In this document: in pieces, positions 1-6,505 of the stretch
Numbering within the stretch: the stretch's first letter is position 1
Layout: the number at the start of each line of letters is the position of its first letter
Origin: JAMBLL01 sp964387145
GTDB taxonomy: Bacteria > Actinomycetota > Acidimicrobiia > Spongiisociales > UBA5794
Assembly (NCBI GenBank): GCA_964387145.1
Contig: CAYLVM010000058.1
Span: 1 to 14,971, forward strand
Direction: 5' to 3'
Length of the DNA stretch: 14,971 nucleotides
Notes under the pieces: generated by a model
Told to the model about the DNA's origin: nothing
The model's database searches: none
What the model saw: the letters and a program-made list of their open reading frames with translations, nothing else
Program-made: the position numbers and the translations under genes

Positions 1-2
1 CC

Positions 3-131
3 GGGGGCACAGACGTCTTCCTCTGCGGTGTCCCTGGCATGATCGAAGATATGGTCGCGGTTCTCACCGCAGAGAGCTTCGTCGAGCACACCCGTACCAC
101 GCCCGGCCAGGTTCACGTCGAGCGGTTCTAG
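3..131 (+). CDS. Ferredoxin-NADP reductase-like protein, C-terminal fragment (5' end outside window)
   Basis: An open frame runs in from the left edge and stops at TAG 129-131, leaving the last 42 residues. They include the segment VFLCGVPGMIEDM, which matches the C-terminal nucleotide-binding segment of FNR-superfamily flavoproteins (aromatic/hydrophobic-L-C-G-x-P-x-M), and end in VHVERF. Family knowledge: these enzymes move electrons between NAD(P)H and ferredoxin or flavodoxin through FAD, and the Cys-Gly-x-Pro segment lies beside the nicotinamide. The C-terminal wording (GF/SF-x-EH-x-x-x-x-PG-x-x-H-x-E) looks closest to Fpr-like ferredoxin-NADP reductases, but an oxygenase reductase component cannot be excluded from this fragment. 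The FAD domain and the start lie outside the window, so operon membership is unknown. Confidence 0.75.
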   Translation, partial: GGTDVFLCGVPGMIEDMVAVLTAESFVEHTRTTPGQVHVERF

Positions 132-245
132 GCGCGGTATCGCCAGAGTTCGGTGCGTGGTTCCCGAAGTGATAGAGGTGCCTGTTGTTCGCCTACCTTC
201 GAGGTTCGCTGCTCACGTCGACGGCACACCAGACCGAAACCGGGT

Positions 246-251
246 CATAAT
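246..251 (+). promoter_or_regulatory. Candidate -10 hexamer for a leaderless ybaK-like transcript
   Basis: CATAAT at 246-251 differs from TATAAT at one base. The expected transcription start, seven bases after its last base, is position 258, exactly the A of the ATG. No Shine-Dalgarno sequence precedes this ATG (the bases before it are GGGCCG). No good -35 hexamer is seen at 17 or 18 bases upstream, so this is an inference from spacing. Confidence 0.4.
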
Positions 252-257
252 GGGCCG

Positions 258-731
258 ATGGCACGAGGCACCAGAGCCGTCCAGTTGCTCGAGCAAGCGG
301 GAATCGGCTACACGCTCCACGAGTACGACCCGATTGCAGGTGGCGAGTCGTACGGTGAGGCGGTAGCTGATGCTCTCGGGGTCGACCCTCGGCGCCTGTT
401 CAAGACGCTCGTCGCCGATGTCGATGGCCGGCCGGTCGTCGGGATCGTTCCCGTGTCCGGGAAGCTGTCGTTGAAGAGGCTCGCCCGTGCGGCTAGTGGC
501 AAGCACGCCGTCATGGCCAACCCGACAGAAGCACAGCGCCTGACGGGGTACGTCGTTGGAGGTATCAGCCCGTTCGGCCAACGCAAGGCGCTCCCGATGT
601 TCCTCGACACATCGGCCTGTGATCACGACACCATCTGGGTCTCGGCAGGTCGTCGTGGCCTCCAGGTGCAGCTCGCTCCCCGGGAACTCGTTGCCATCAC
701 CGGTGCAGTCGTCGCCGATCTGGCCGGGTGA
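258..731 (+). CDS. ybaK: YbaK/EbsC-family aminoacyl-tRNA deacylase
   Basis: A 157-residue protein, the usual length for the single-domain YbaK/EbsC family. Members hydrolyse misacylated tRNAs in the cytoplasm, classically Cys-tRNA(Pro). Visible landmarks are LFKTL at residues 47-51, with K49 matching the conserved lysine of the family, a glycine-rich strand with G-x-V-P-V-S-G around 62-68, and the signature GGISPFGQRKALP at 101-113. The frame stays open upstream to 153, but that extension is basic and low-complexity, unlike the family. ATG 258 begins MARGTRAVQLLEQAGI, a typical N-terminus, so I chose it; a -10-like hexamer places transcription start on this codon. The gene stands alone between the reductase fragment and the CLC gene, with no synthetase nearby. 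The exact substrate among the YbaK, ProX and YeaK types cannot be fixed from sequence alone, although the GGISPFGQ motif favours YbaK. Confidence 0.92.
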   Translation: MARGTRAVQLLEQAGIGYTLHEYDPIAGGESYGEAVADALGVDPRRLFKTLVADVDGRPVVGIVPVSGKLSLKRLARAASGKHAVMANPTEAQRLTGYVVGGISPFGQRKALPMFLDTSACDHDTIWVSAGRRGLQVQLAPRELVAITGAVVADLAG

Positions 732-780
732 CACGGACTCGTTCGACACCGGATCGACCGTCATCGATGCCCGCTCGCTG

Positions 781-786
781 TACGAT
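781..786 (+). promoter_or_regulatory. Candidate -10 hexamer for a leaderless CLC transcript
   Basis: TACGAT at 781-786 fits the TAnnnT core of a sigma-70-type -10 element. Transcription would start at 793, the first base of the chosen GTG start codon. There is no Shine-Dalgarno sequence in front of the GTG. The region 17 bases upstream (CCGTCA, 758-763) matches TTGACA at only three positions, so the call rests mainly on spacing. Confidence 0.3.
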
Positions 787-792
787 GTCGCC

Positions 793-2079
793 GTGCCCGA
801 CGACCGTCCTCCGCTGCGAACCGCCGCCTACTGGGTGGTTCTCGCGCGTTCCGCGCTGATCGGCGCTTTCGGCGGTGCCTTCGCCGTCGTGTTCATCGGG
901 GCCGAGCACGTCGTACGAGGCGCCCTGTGGGGCGACCTCGGGGAGTCCTTCGACTGGTTCTCCGGAGGTGTCCGTGCGGCCCTGATCCCTGTCGCAGCTG
1001 GGCTCGTCGTTGGAGGGCTCTACGTCGTGTTCCGTCTCCCGCCGCGGATCGCAGGATTCATCGAAGAGCTCGAGGAGGGGCGCACCGATCCGAGGACGGC
1101 GCCGGGTGCCGTTGTGGTCTCGTTCGTCTCGCTCGTGGGTGGGGCGAGCCTTGGACCGGAGGCGCCGCTCGTGACGGCTGCGACAGGATTCGGGAACATG
1201 CTGACACAACGTGCGAACGCATCGGTCGAGGAGACCCGCACGGCGACGTTCAGCGGCGCGGCGGGTGCCCTTGGTGCCCTGCTCAGCTCCCCATTCATCG
1301 GGGCGTTGTTCGCGTTCGAGCTCGAACGCGAACGCGGTGTCGGGCTGCTGTTCCGTCACATCATCCCGGGAGGTGTCTCTGGCATCGTTGCGTTCGCCAT
1401 CGTGTACCCGTTCCTCGGCTCCCCGTTCCTCGGGATCTACTCGTTCCCCGAGTTCGAGTTCTCGACGTGGTACCTCCTTGGTGCTGTCGGTATCGGTGTC
1501 GTGGGGGCCATCCTCGGGATCGCCATCGGAGCGATCGGAAAGCTCAGCGGTCGAATCGCACTGCGGATCCCGGGTCCGGTGATCGTACGCGCCGGGCTCG
1601 GAGGCGTCGTCCTCGGGGTCATTGCCTTCGTGATGCCTGCGACCATGTTCTCCGGTATCGACGCCCTCGGCGTCGTCGTCGATGACCCTGCAAAGCTCGG
1701 GGTCGGCCTCCTTCTCGTTGTCGTGGCACTCAAGATCGTGACCCTGTCCATCAGCATGACCAGCGGCTTCTACGGTGGCCCGTTTTTCCCGACCTTCTTC
1801 ATCGGTGGGACGGTCGGTGCCGCCATCCATCTGTTGTTCCCTGTCTTCCCGCTTGCTCTTGCCGTGGGTGCGACCATGGCGGCGACCGCGGCCATTGCAG
1901 GGATCCCGTTCAGCATCGTTGTTCTCGGCATCTACGTCGTGGGTGTCGGGCCACCTGCAGCGTCGGTGATCGCGGTCGCCGTGATCACCTCGATCGCGAT
2001 CACCTATGGTCTCGGTCTCGTCGGTCCGTGGTCACCGACGGGAGTATCAGACCTGGTCGAGGGGGACTCCCCGACCTGA
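793..2079 (+). CDS. CLC-family chloride channel/transporter, divergent subgroup
   Basis: A 428-residue polytopic membrane protein with about ten or more hydrophobic segments and no C-terminal CBS domains. Family motifs are recognisable: GPEAP at 121-125, which keeps the gating glutamate (E123) of the usual G-R/K-E-G-P motif in a G-P-E-A-P setting, and GFYGGPFFP at 325-333, matching the G-x-F-x-P helix-N motif. The expected G-S-G-I-P chloride-binding motif is not evident; the corresponding loop reads about PPRIAGFIEELEEG (83-96). After helix G (LFAFELERE, 172-180) the position matching the internal proton glutamate of E. coli ClcA appears to be leucine. These differences resemble an actinobacterial CLC subgroup with L-G-P-E-A-P and leave open whether it is a channel or exchanger and which anion it moves. 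The frame is open back to 556, overlapping the deacylase gene. GTG 793 was chosen because the hydrophobic domain follows closely and the upstream stretch is not protein-like. Confidence 0.85.
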   Translation: MPDDRPPLRTAAYWVVLARSALIGAFGGAFAVVFIGAEHVVRGALWGDLGESFDWFSGGVRAALIPVAAGLVVGGLYVVFRLPPRIAGFIEELEEGRTDPRTAPGAVVVSFVSLVGGASLGPEAPLVTAATGFGNMLTQRANASVEETRTATFSGAAGALGALLSSPFIGALFAFELERERGVGLLFRHIIPGGVSGIVAFAIVYPFLGSPFLGIYSFPEFEFSTWYLLGAVGIGVVGAILGIAIGAIGKLSGRIALRIPGPVIVRAGLGGVVLGVIAFVMPATMFSGIDALGVVVDDPAKLGVGLLLVVVALKIVTLSISMTSGFYGGPFFPTFFIGGTVGAAIHLLFPVFPLALAVGATMAATAAIAGIPFSIVVLGIYVVGVGPPAASVIAVAVITSIAITYGLGLVGPWSPTGVSDLVEGDSPT

Positions 2080-2124
2080 CCGCCCCCACTGCTCGACACT
2101 CTCCCCATCGTCGTGATCGCGGTG

Positions 2125-2130
2125 TAGCTT
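2125..2130 (+). promoter_or_regulatory. Weak candidate -10 hexamer for the radical SAM gene
   Basis: TAGCTT at 2125-2130 fits TAnnnT and would start transcription near 2137, three bases before ATG 2140, the same geometry as the deoR promoter. No clear -35 hexamer and no Shine-Dalgarno sequence are seen. The upstream CLC gene ends only 60 bases earlier, so read-through is also possible. Confidence 0.25.
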
Positions 2131-2139
2131 TCAAAGTGA

Positions 2140-3234
2140 ATGCAATCGCGTGTATCCGCGGGATCGACCGCAGCGACAAGGTACTGGAGCACGCTGGACG
2201 ACGGCCGAATCCGGTGTGACCTGTGCCCGCGCTCGTGCAAGCTGCACGAGGGTCAACGGGGCCTCTGCTTCGTGCGTGCCCGTCTCGACAACGAGATCGT
2301 GCTCACGACCCATGGCCGGGCGAGCGGCTTCTGTGTCGATCCGGTAGAGAAGAAGCCACTGTTCCACTTCCTTCCCGGGACACCCATCCTGTCGTTCGGG
2401 ACCGCGGGGTGCAACCTGGCCTGTCGGTTCTGCCAGAACTGGAGCATCTCGAGATCCCGCAAGCACGACACTCTGGCGGATCGGGCAACACCCAGCGACA
2501 TCGCGGAGCGTGCCCACGAGCTCGGGTGTGTCGGCGTCGCGTTCACCTACAACGATCCCGTCATCTTCCACGAGTTCGCGATCGACGTTGCCGTTGCCTG
2601 TCGTGAGCGAGGAATCAAGTCGGTTGCCGTCACTGCCGGGTACGTGATGCCGGAGCCACGGGCCGAGTTCTACGCGAACATCGATGCGGTGAACATCGAC
2701 CTCAAAGGGTTCACCGAGGAGTTCTACCAGAGGGTGTGTGGAGGCCATCTCGGACCGATCCTCGAGACGCTCGAGTACATCTGTGGCGAGACGGACGTGT
2801 GGCTGGAGGTGACGACGCTGCTGATCCCTGGACTCAACGATTCGCCCGACGACGTTCACCAGCTCACGTCGTGGATCGCTGCACATCTCGGACCCGACGT
2901 ACCCCTGCACCTCTCTGCGTTCCACCCGGACTTCAAGATGCTGGACGTACCTTCCACCCCACCCGGGACGTTGACGATGGCGAGACAGATCGCGCTCAAC
3001 AACGGGATCCGACACGTCTATACGGGCAACGTCCACGACCCGGTTGGACAGACCACGTACTGCCATCGATGTGGATCCACCCTCATCGAACGCGATGGGT
3101 ACCGACTGGGCCGGTGGGGGCTCGACACCGTCGGCCGCTGCAAGGAGTGCAGAACCCTGTGCGTCGGGGTCTTCGATCCGGGAGGACCCGGCACATGGGG
3201 TGCACGGCGGCTCCCTGTCACCTTCACGGATTGA
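2140..3234 (+). CDS. amrS: AmmeMemoRadiSam-type radical SAM enzyme (AmrS-like)
   Basis: A 364-residue protein of the COG1180/PflA-like radical SAM group. The cluster motif CNLACRFC (C91, C95, C98; CxxxCxxC) is followed by QNW-x-I-S, wording typical of AmrS proteins. The N-terminus has cysteines C26, C29, C33 and C43 in C-D-L-C-P-R-x-C...G-x-C, and the C-terminus has C308, C311, C334, C337 and C341, which look like a rubredoxin-like or zinc-ribbon metal site. The middle contains the expected barrel segments (AFTYNDP 134-140, VNIDLKGF 184-191, LHLSAFHPDF 256-265). Family knowledge: AmrS is usually encoded with AMMECR1 and Memo proteins, and the reaction of the system is not settled. Neither partner is in this window; the flanking genes are an anion transporter and a sugar regulator. 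It could also be called a pyruvate formate-lyase-activating enzyme homologue, but no glycyl radical enzyme is nearby. ATG 2140 is the only sensible start. Confidence 0.88.
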   Translation: MQSRVSAGSTAATRYWSTLDDGRIRCDLCPRSCKLHEGQRGLCFVRARLDNEIVLTTHGRASGFCVDPVEKKPLFHFLPGTPILSFGTAGCNLACRFCQNWSISRSRKHDTLADRATPSDIAERAHELGCVGVAFTYNDPVIFHEFAIDVAVACRERGIKSVAVTAGYVMPEPRAEFYANIDAVNIDLKGFTEEFYQRVCGGHLGPILETLEYICGETDVWLEVTTLLIPGLNDSPDDVHQLTSWIAAHLGPDVPLHLSAFHPDFKMLDVPSTPPGTLTMARQIALNNGIRHVYTGNVHDPVGQTTYCHRCGSTLIERDGYRLGRWGLDTVGRCKECRTLCVGVFDPGGPGTWGARRLPVTFTD

Positions 3235-3460
3235 GCTGGTTCACGCCTGCAGCCCGAGTGCGAACGCCCCGTACCCCACGACCCGATTCCGGGAACCCGC
3301 CGTGTCACCCAAGCTGGCCCGGTCGAGCAGACGGCATCCTCGCCTTCATCTCCGTGCGACCAGCAACACGGCCTGGACGGCTGCAAGTATCCGGTAGGCA
3401 CTCACCGACGACGGTAGCGGTTCGCACGGTTCACGGTGATATCAACATGTATTTGTCTGT

Positions 3461-3489
3461 TTGACATCGAAACGCACACAAACTATGTT
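3461..3489 (+). promoter_or_regulatory. Sigma-70-type promoter of the deoR-led operon
   Basis: TTGACA at 3461-3466 is a perfect -35 hexamer. A 17-base spacer (3467-3483) leads to TATGTT at 3484-3489, which matches TATAAT at four positions including the key TA...T. Transcription should start at about 3496, only three bases before ATG 3499, giving a nearly leaderless mRNA. This agrees with the lack of a Shine-Dalgarno sequence there. The promoter is embedded in the palindromic operator described separately and probably drives the whole nine-gene unit. Confidence 0.65.
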
Positions 3490-3500
3490 TGATCAAACAT
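3485..3500. promoter_or_regulatory. 16-bp perfect palindrome, likely DeoR operator
   Basis: ATGTTTGATCAAACAT reads the same on both strands. It covers most of the -10 hexamer, the predicted transcription start and the first two bases of the deoR start codon, so a bound repressor would block RNA polymerase. The half-site TGTTTGA (3486-3492) recurs as a direct copy at 3458-3464 across the -35 element, and a one-base-shorter inverted version (TCAACA, 3442-3447) lies further upstream. TGTTT-type half-sites fit what is known of several DeoR/LacR-type sugar repressors. Assigning the operator to this regulator is an inference from position. Confidence 0.65.
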
Positions 3501-4263
3501 GCAATTCGAACAACGCCAGGGATTGATCCTCGAGAGCCTTGCCTCGCAAGGCAGCGTTCGCGTTGCGGATCTCCAGAAACTCTGTGACGTGTCGGACATG
3601 ACGATCCGCAGAGACCTCGAGACACTCGAACAGCAGGGACTCCTCAAACGCACCCACGGAGGAGCGGTCGCTGCTGTTTCCGGTTCGTACGAACCACCGT
3701 TTGCAAGCCGCGCCCTTCTCGCTCAGTCGGCGAAGGAGCGCATCGCCAACCTCGCCGCGTCACGTATCCACGACGGTGATACGGTGATCATCGATGTCGG
3801 TTCGACGACCCTTGCCGTCGCCCATCTGCTGCGGAATCGGTCTCAGCTCACCGTTCTCACGCCCAGCCTGCGCATCGCCACCGAACTTGCAGATAGCCCA
3901 GGAATCCGCCTCATGCTGACGGGCGGATCCATACGCCCCGGCGAGCTGTCCCTCGTCGGGCCGCTCGCCGAAGTGGCTTTCGAGAACTTCATCTTCGACC
4001 ACTTCGTGATGGGCGTCGGCGGTATCCATCCAACCGCAGGCGTTACCGAGTACAACCTCGACGACGCGAGAGTCAAGCGCAGAGCCCTTGAATCGGCACA
4101 ATCGCGCATGGTTGTCGCAGATCGCTCAAAGCTCGGGAACGTTGCCTTCGCCAAGGTTTGCCCACTTACTGAGATCGACGTAGTTGTGACCGACGACCGG
4201 CCCGATGTCCCAGACGATGACATCGAGGCCCTACAAGACACTGTGGAGGTGATGTTGGCGTGA
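3499..4263 (+). CDS. DeoR/GlpR-family transcriptional regulator of the sugar operon
   Basis: A 254-residue protein, the normal length for the family. An N-terminal DeoR-type winged helix-turn-helix spans about residues 5-58, with the recognition region VADLQKLCDVSDMTIRRDLETL (22-43) and the family hallmark T-I-R-R-D-L at 35-40. The wing ends in RTHGGAV (51-57). The C-terminal DeoRC sensor domain has DVGSTTLAV at 99-107, the loop that binds phosphorylated sugar effectors in relatives, then LTGG (140-143) and VADRSKLG (206-213). It is probably a repressor released by a sugar phosphate, perhaps the product of the kinase two genes downstream. It is the first gene of the operon, its start codon is covered by the palindromic operator, which suggests autoregulation, and its TGA overlaps the next GTG by four bases. 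Confidence 0.93.
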   Translation: MQFEQRQGLILESLASQGSVRVADLQKLCDVSDMTIRRDLETLEQQGLLKRTHGGAVAAVSGSYEPPFASRALLAQSAKERIANLAASRIHDGDTVIIDVGSTTLAVAHLLRNRSQLTVLTPSLRIATELADSPGIRLMLTGGSIRPGELSLVGPLAEVAFENFIFDHFVMGVGGIHPTAGVTEYNLDDARVKRRALESAQSRMVVADRSKLGNVAFAKVCPLTEIDVVVTDDRPDVPDDDIEALQDTVEVMLA

Positions 4264-5060
4264 ACGAACGCTTCCATCGGATCTTTCCTGAGGACAAACC
4301 GCTCATCGCAATGGCACACGTGCCACCGTTACCGGGGACACCCCTTTATGACGCCGATGCCGGGATCGCCGGTCTGATCGACTCACTCAAGCGAGACGTC
4401 GAGATCCTGGTCGATACAGGCTTCGATGCAGTGATGTTCTGCAACGAGGGTGACCGGCCATACCGCTTCGAAGCCGGTTACGACGGTGTTGCCGTCATGA
4501 GCCGCGTCATCGCTGAAGCAGCACCGCGGGCGATACCGTTCGGTGCAGACTTCCTGTGGGATGCGGCGGCGGCTCTTGCCATCGCAGTAGCTACCGGGGC
4601 GTCGTTCATGCGCGAAGTCGTGACGGGTTTCTACGAATCAGACATGGGTCCGTGGAGTACCGACGCCGGCGCATTGTTACGAGAGCGCCGTCGCCTCGAT
4701 GCGGACGCCGTCGCCATCTTCATGAACATCACCCCCGAGTTCGCCTCCCCGATCGGAAGGCGCAGCTTGCACGACGTCGCGCGTTCGACGGTCGTGTCGA
4801 GTATCCCGGACGCGATCTTGATCTCGGGGCCGATGGCTGGAGCCGAGCCCGATCTCGCGGCGCTCGAGGAAGCGAAATCGGCCGTTCGCGACGATGCCCC
4901 TGTACTCGTCAACACAGGAGCGAAGAGCACGAACATCGCGTCGTTCCTGTCGGTCGCCGATGGAGCGATCGTCGGCTCTGACCTGAAGGTCGACGGATAT
5001 ACATGGAACCCGGTCGACCCGGGCCGTGCGAAACGTTTCGTGGAGGCAGCTCGCGGATGA
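4260..5060 (+). CDS. BtpA/SgcQ-family TIM-barrel protein of unknown reaction
   Basis: A 266-residue soluble protein recognisable as BtpA family. It has the N-terminal IAMAHVPPLPGTP (16-28), DAVMFCNEGDRPY (56-68), the segment FGADFLWDAAAALAIAVATGA (94-114), REVVTGFYESDMGPW (118-132) and a C-terminal V-N-T-G-A (217-221), then ADGAIVGSDLKVDG (233-246). Its F-L-W-D and REV-x-TG-x-Y-x-SD-x-G-x-W wording agrees with my recollection of E. coli SgcQ rather than cyanobacterial BtpA, which usually reads N-V-L-R-N-D and F-I-R-V-N there. BtpA was named for photosystem I assembly, but SgcQ lies in a sugar operon with a DeoR regulator, as this protein does. The fold suggests an enzyme acting on a phosphorylated sugar, for example an aldolase or isomerase; this is inference. 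The GTG start overlaps the deoR stop by four bases (GTGA) and has GGAGGT at 4245-4250. Confidence 0.88.
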   Translation: MNERFHRIFPEDKPLIAMAHVPPLPGTPLYDADAGIAGLIDSLKRDVEILVDTGFDAVMFCNEGDRPYRFEAGYDGVAVMSRVIAEAAPRAIPFGADFLWDAAAALAIAVATGASFMREVVTGFYESDMGPWSTDAGALLRERRRLDADAVAIFMNITPEFASPIGRRSLHDVARSTVVSSIPDAILISGPMAGAEPDLAALEEAKSAVRDDAPVLVNTGAKSTNIASFLSVADGAIVGSDLKVDGYTWNPVDPGRAKRFVEAARG

Positions 5061-6505
5061 CGGCACTCCTCGGGATCGACATCGGAACGACGGCGACGAA
5101 AGCCGTCGTGTTCGATATCGAGACGGGGATCATCGGCAGCAAGATGCGTTCGTGCGACCTGAGTTCGCCTCACCCGGGTTGGGCGGAGGAGGACCCCGCT
5201 CAGTGGTGGAGCAACACGGTGGACATGGTGCAAGAGGTGACGGCCACCACGAGCATCGATGCCGTCGGTGTCAGTGGGATGGTTCCATGTGTTGTCCTCG
5301 TCGACCACAACGGTGAGGTCCTGCGACCCTCCATCCAGCAGAACGACAGCAGAGCCGTCGCAGAGATCGCAGAGTTACGAGATCGGTTCCCCGACACCGA
5401 GATCATCTCGAGGACCGGCTCTCCCATCACGCAGCAGTCGGTGGCGCCGACCCTGCTGTGGATCCAACGGAACGAACCCGAGACATGGTCCAAGGTGCGC
5501 TGGATCATGGGCTCCTACGACTTCATCACGTACCGTCTGACGGGGACCCCGACGATCGAACGGAACTGGGCGCTCGAAAGCGGCCTGTATGACCTGAACA
5601 CAGGCGGATGGGCACCCGACATCCTCGAGGCGGCCAACGTCGATCAGCGTCTCCTGCCACCGATCAACGACCCGTCCACAGTTGTGGGGACGGTTGAGAA
5701 CGAGGTCGCACGATCCACTGGTCTGCGTCCCGGAACACCGGTCGTAGCTGGTGCTGCAGACCATGTCTCATCAGCGTTCGCTGCTGGGGCGATCGAAGAA
5801 GGCGACCTCGTCGTCAAGCTCGGAGGGGCGGGGGACATCCTGCTTACCACCGATCATCCCGTGGTCGACGATCGCCTCTACCTCGACTTCCACCTTGTCC
5901 CCGGCCGGTTCCTCCCCAACGGGTGCATGGCTGCCAGCGGGAGCTTCATCCGATGGTTCCAACGCGAGCTCGCCGGGTCTGTGTCCCTTGAACAACTCGA
6001 CGCGGAAGCGGCTCAGTCTTCCCCGGGCGCCTCGGGTGTTGTAGCCCTTCCCTATCTCCTCGGGGAGAAGACCCCCATCAACGACCCGAGCGCCCGAGGA
6101 GCATTCATCGGGTTGCATCTCGGGCATCGGCGTGGAGACCTGTTCCGAGCAGTTCTCGAATCGGTCGCGTACGGGTTCCGGCATCACCTCGAGGTGTTCG
6201 AGGAGCTCGGGTTCTCGCCCACACGTATCCGACTCACTGACGGCGGAAGCAAGTCGCGCGTGTGGACTCAGATCATCGCCGATGTCCTCGGGCAACCAGT
6301 TGAACCCGTTGAGTTCACAGGGGGATCTGCCTTTGGTGTTGCATTCGCGGCCGGTGTCGGGACCGGAGTCATCGATGATTGGACGACGATCGCCGGGATG
6401 CTCGACGTATCGAACCCGATTGAACCCGATCCAGACCCTCGGTACGAAGAGGCCTATCAGGTCTACCGGAAGCTCTACCCCGCGTTGAAAGAGGTGCTCA
6501 CATGA
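5057..6505 (+). CDS. FGGY-family carbohydrate kinase (xylulokinase-like)
   Basis: A 482-residue cytoplasmic kinase that transfers phosphate from ATP to a sugar or ketose. The N-terminal actin-like domain starts LLGIDIGTTATKAVVFD (4-20), the phosphate-1 loop. AGAADHVSSAFAAG (231-244) places D235 where the catalytic aspartate of xylulokinase lies. GEKTPINDPSARGAFIGL (336-353) and LTDGGSKSRVWTQIIADVLGQPV (393-415) are the FGGY signature and adenosine-binding segments. The substrate segment is VGVSGMVPCVVLVD (70-83) rather than the Gly-Gln-x-His form of classic XylB, so the sugar may differ from D-xylulose. ATG 5057 overlaps the previous stop (ATGA) with GGAGG at 5042-5046. The frame is open for 18 codons upstream, but that part lies within the BtpA gene and does not resemble the family. 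Its product is a good candidate inducer for the DeoR regulator. Confidence 0.93.
   Translation: MTALLGIDIGTTATKAVVFDIETGIIGSKMRSCDLSSPHPGWAEEDPAQWWSNTVDMVQEVTATTSIDAVGVSGMVPCVVLVDHNGEVLRPSIQQNDSRAVAEIAELRDRFPDTEIISRTGSPITQQSVAPTLLWIQRNEPETWSKVRWIMGSYDFITYRLTGTPTIERNWALESGLYDLNTGGWAPDILEAANVDQRLLPPINDPSTVVGTVENEVARSTGLRPGTPVVAGAADHVSSAFAAGAIEEGDLVVKLGGAGDILLTTDHPVVDDRLYLDFHLVPGRFLPNGCMAASGSFIRWFQRELAGSVSLEQLDAEAAQSSPGASGVVALPYLLGEKTPINDPSARGAFIGLHLGHRRGDLFRAVLESVAYGFRHHLEVFEELGFSPTRIRLTDGGSKSRVWTQIIADVLGQPVEPVEFTGGSAFGVAFAAGVGTGVIDDWTTIAGMLDVSNPIEPDPDPRYEEAYQVYRKLYPALKEVLT

Noticed and set aside
697..1830. Long minus-strand open frame (377 codons) opposite the CLC gene
   Set aside because: Its translation is full of Arg, Asp, Glu and Gly with no hydrophobic core, as expected from the complement of a GC-rich gene. 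The + strand carries a clear membrane protein there.
2131..3066. Minus-strand open frame (311 codons) opposite the radical SAM gene
   Set aside because: Low-complexity, charge-rich shadow; the + strand frame has complete radical SAM motifs.
3234..3498. Possible small gene or terminator in the gap before deoR
   Set aside because: Open frames here are continuations of shadows with no ribosome site. Inverted pairs such as CCGTGCGA/TCGCACGG (3352-3359, 3422-3429) are too far apart, and no hairpin with a T-run is present. Only the promoter and operator at the right end are supported.
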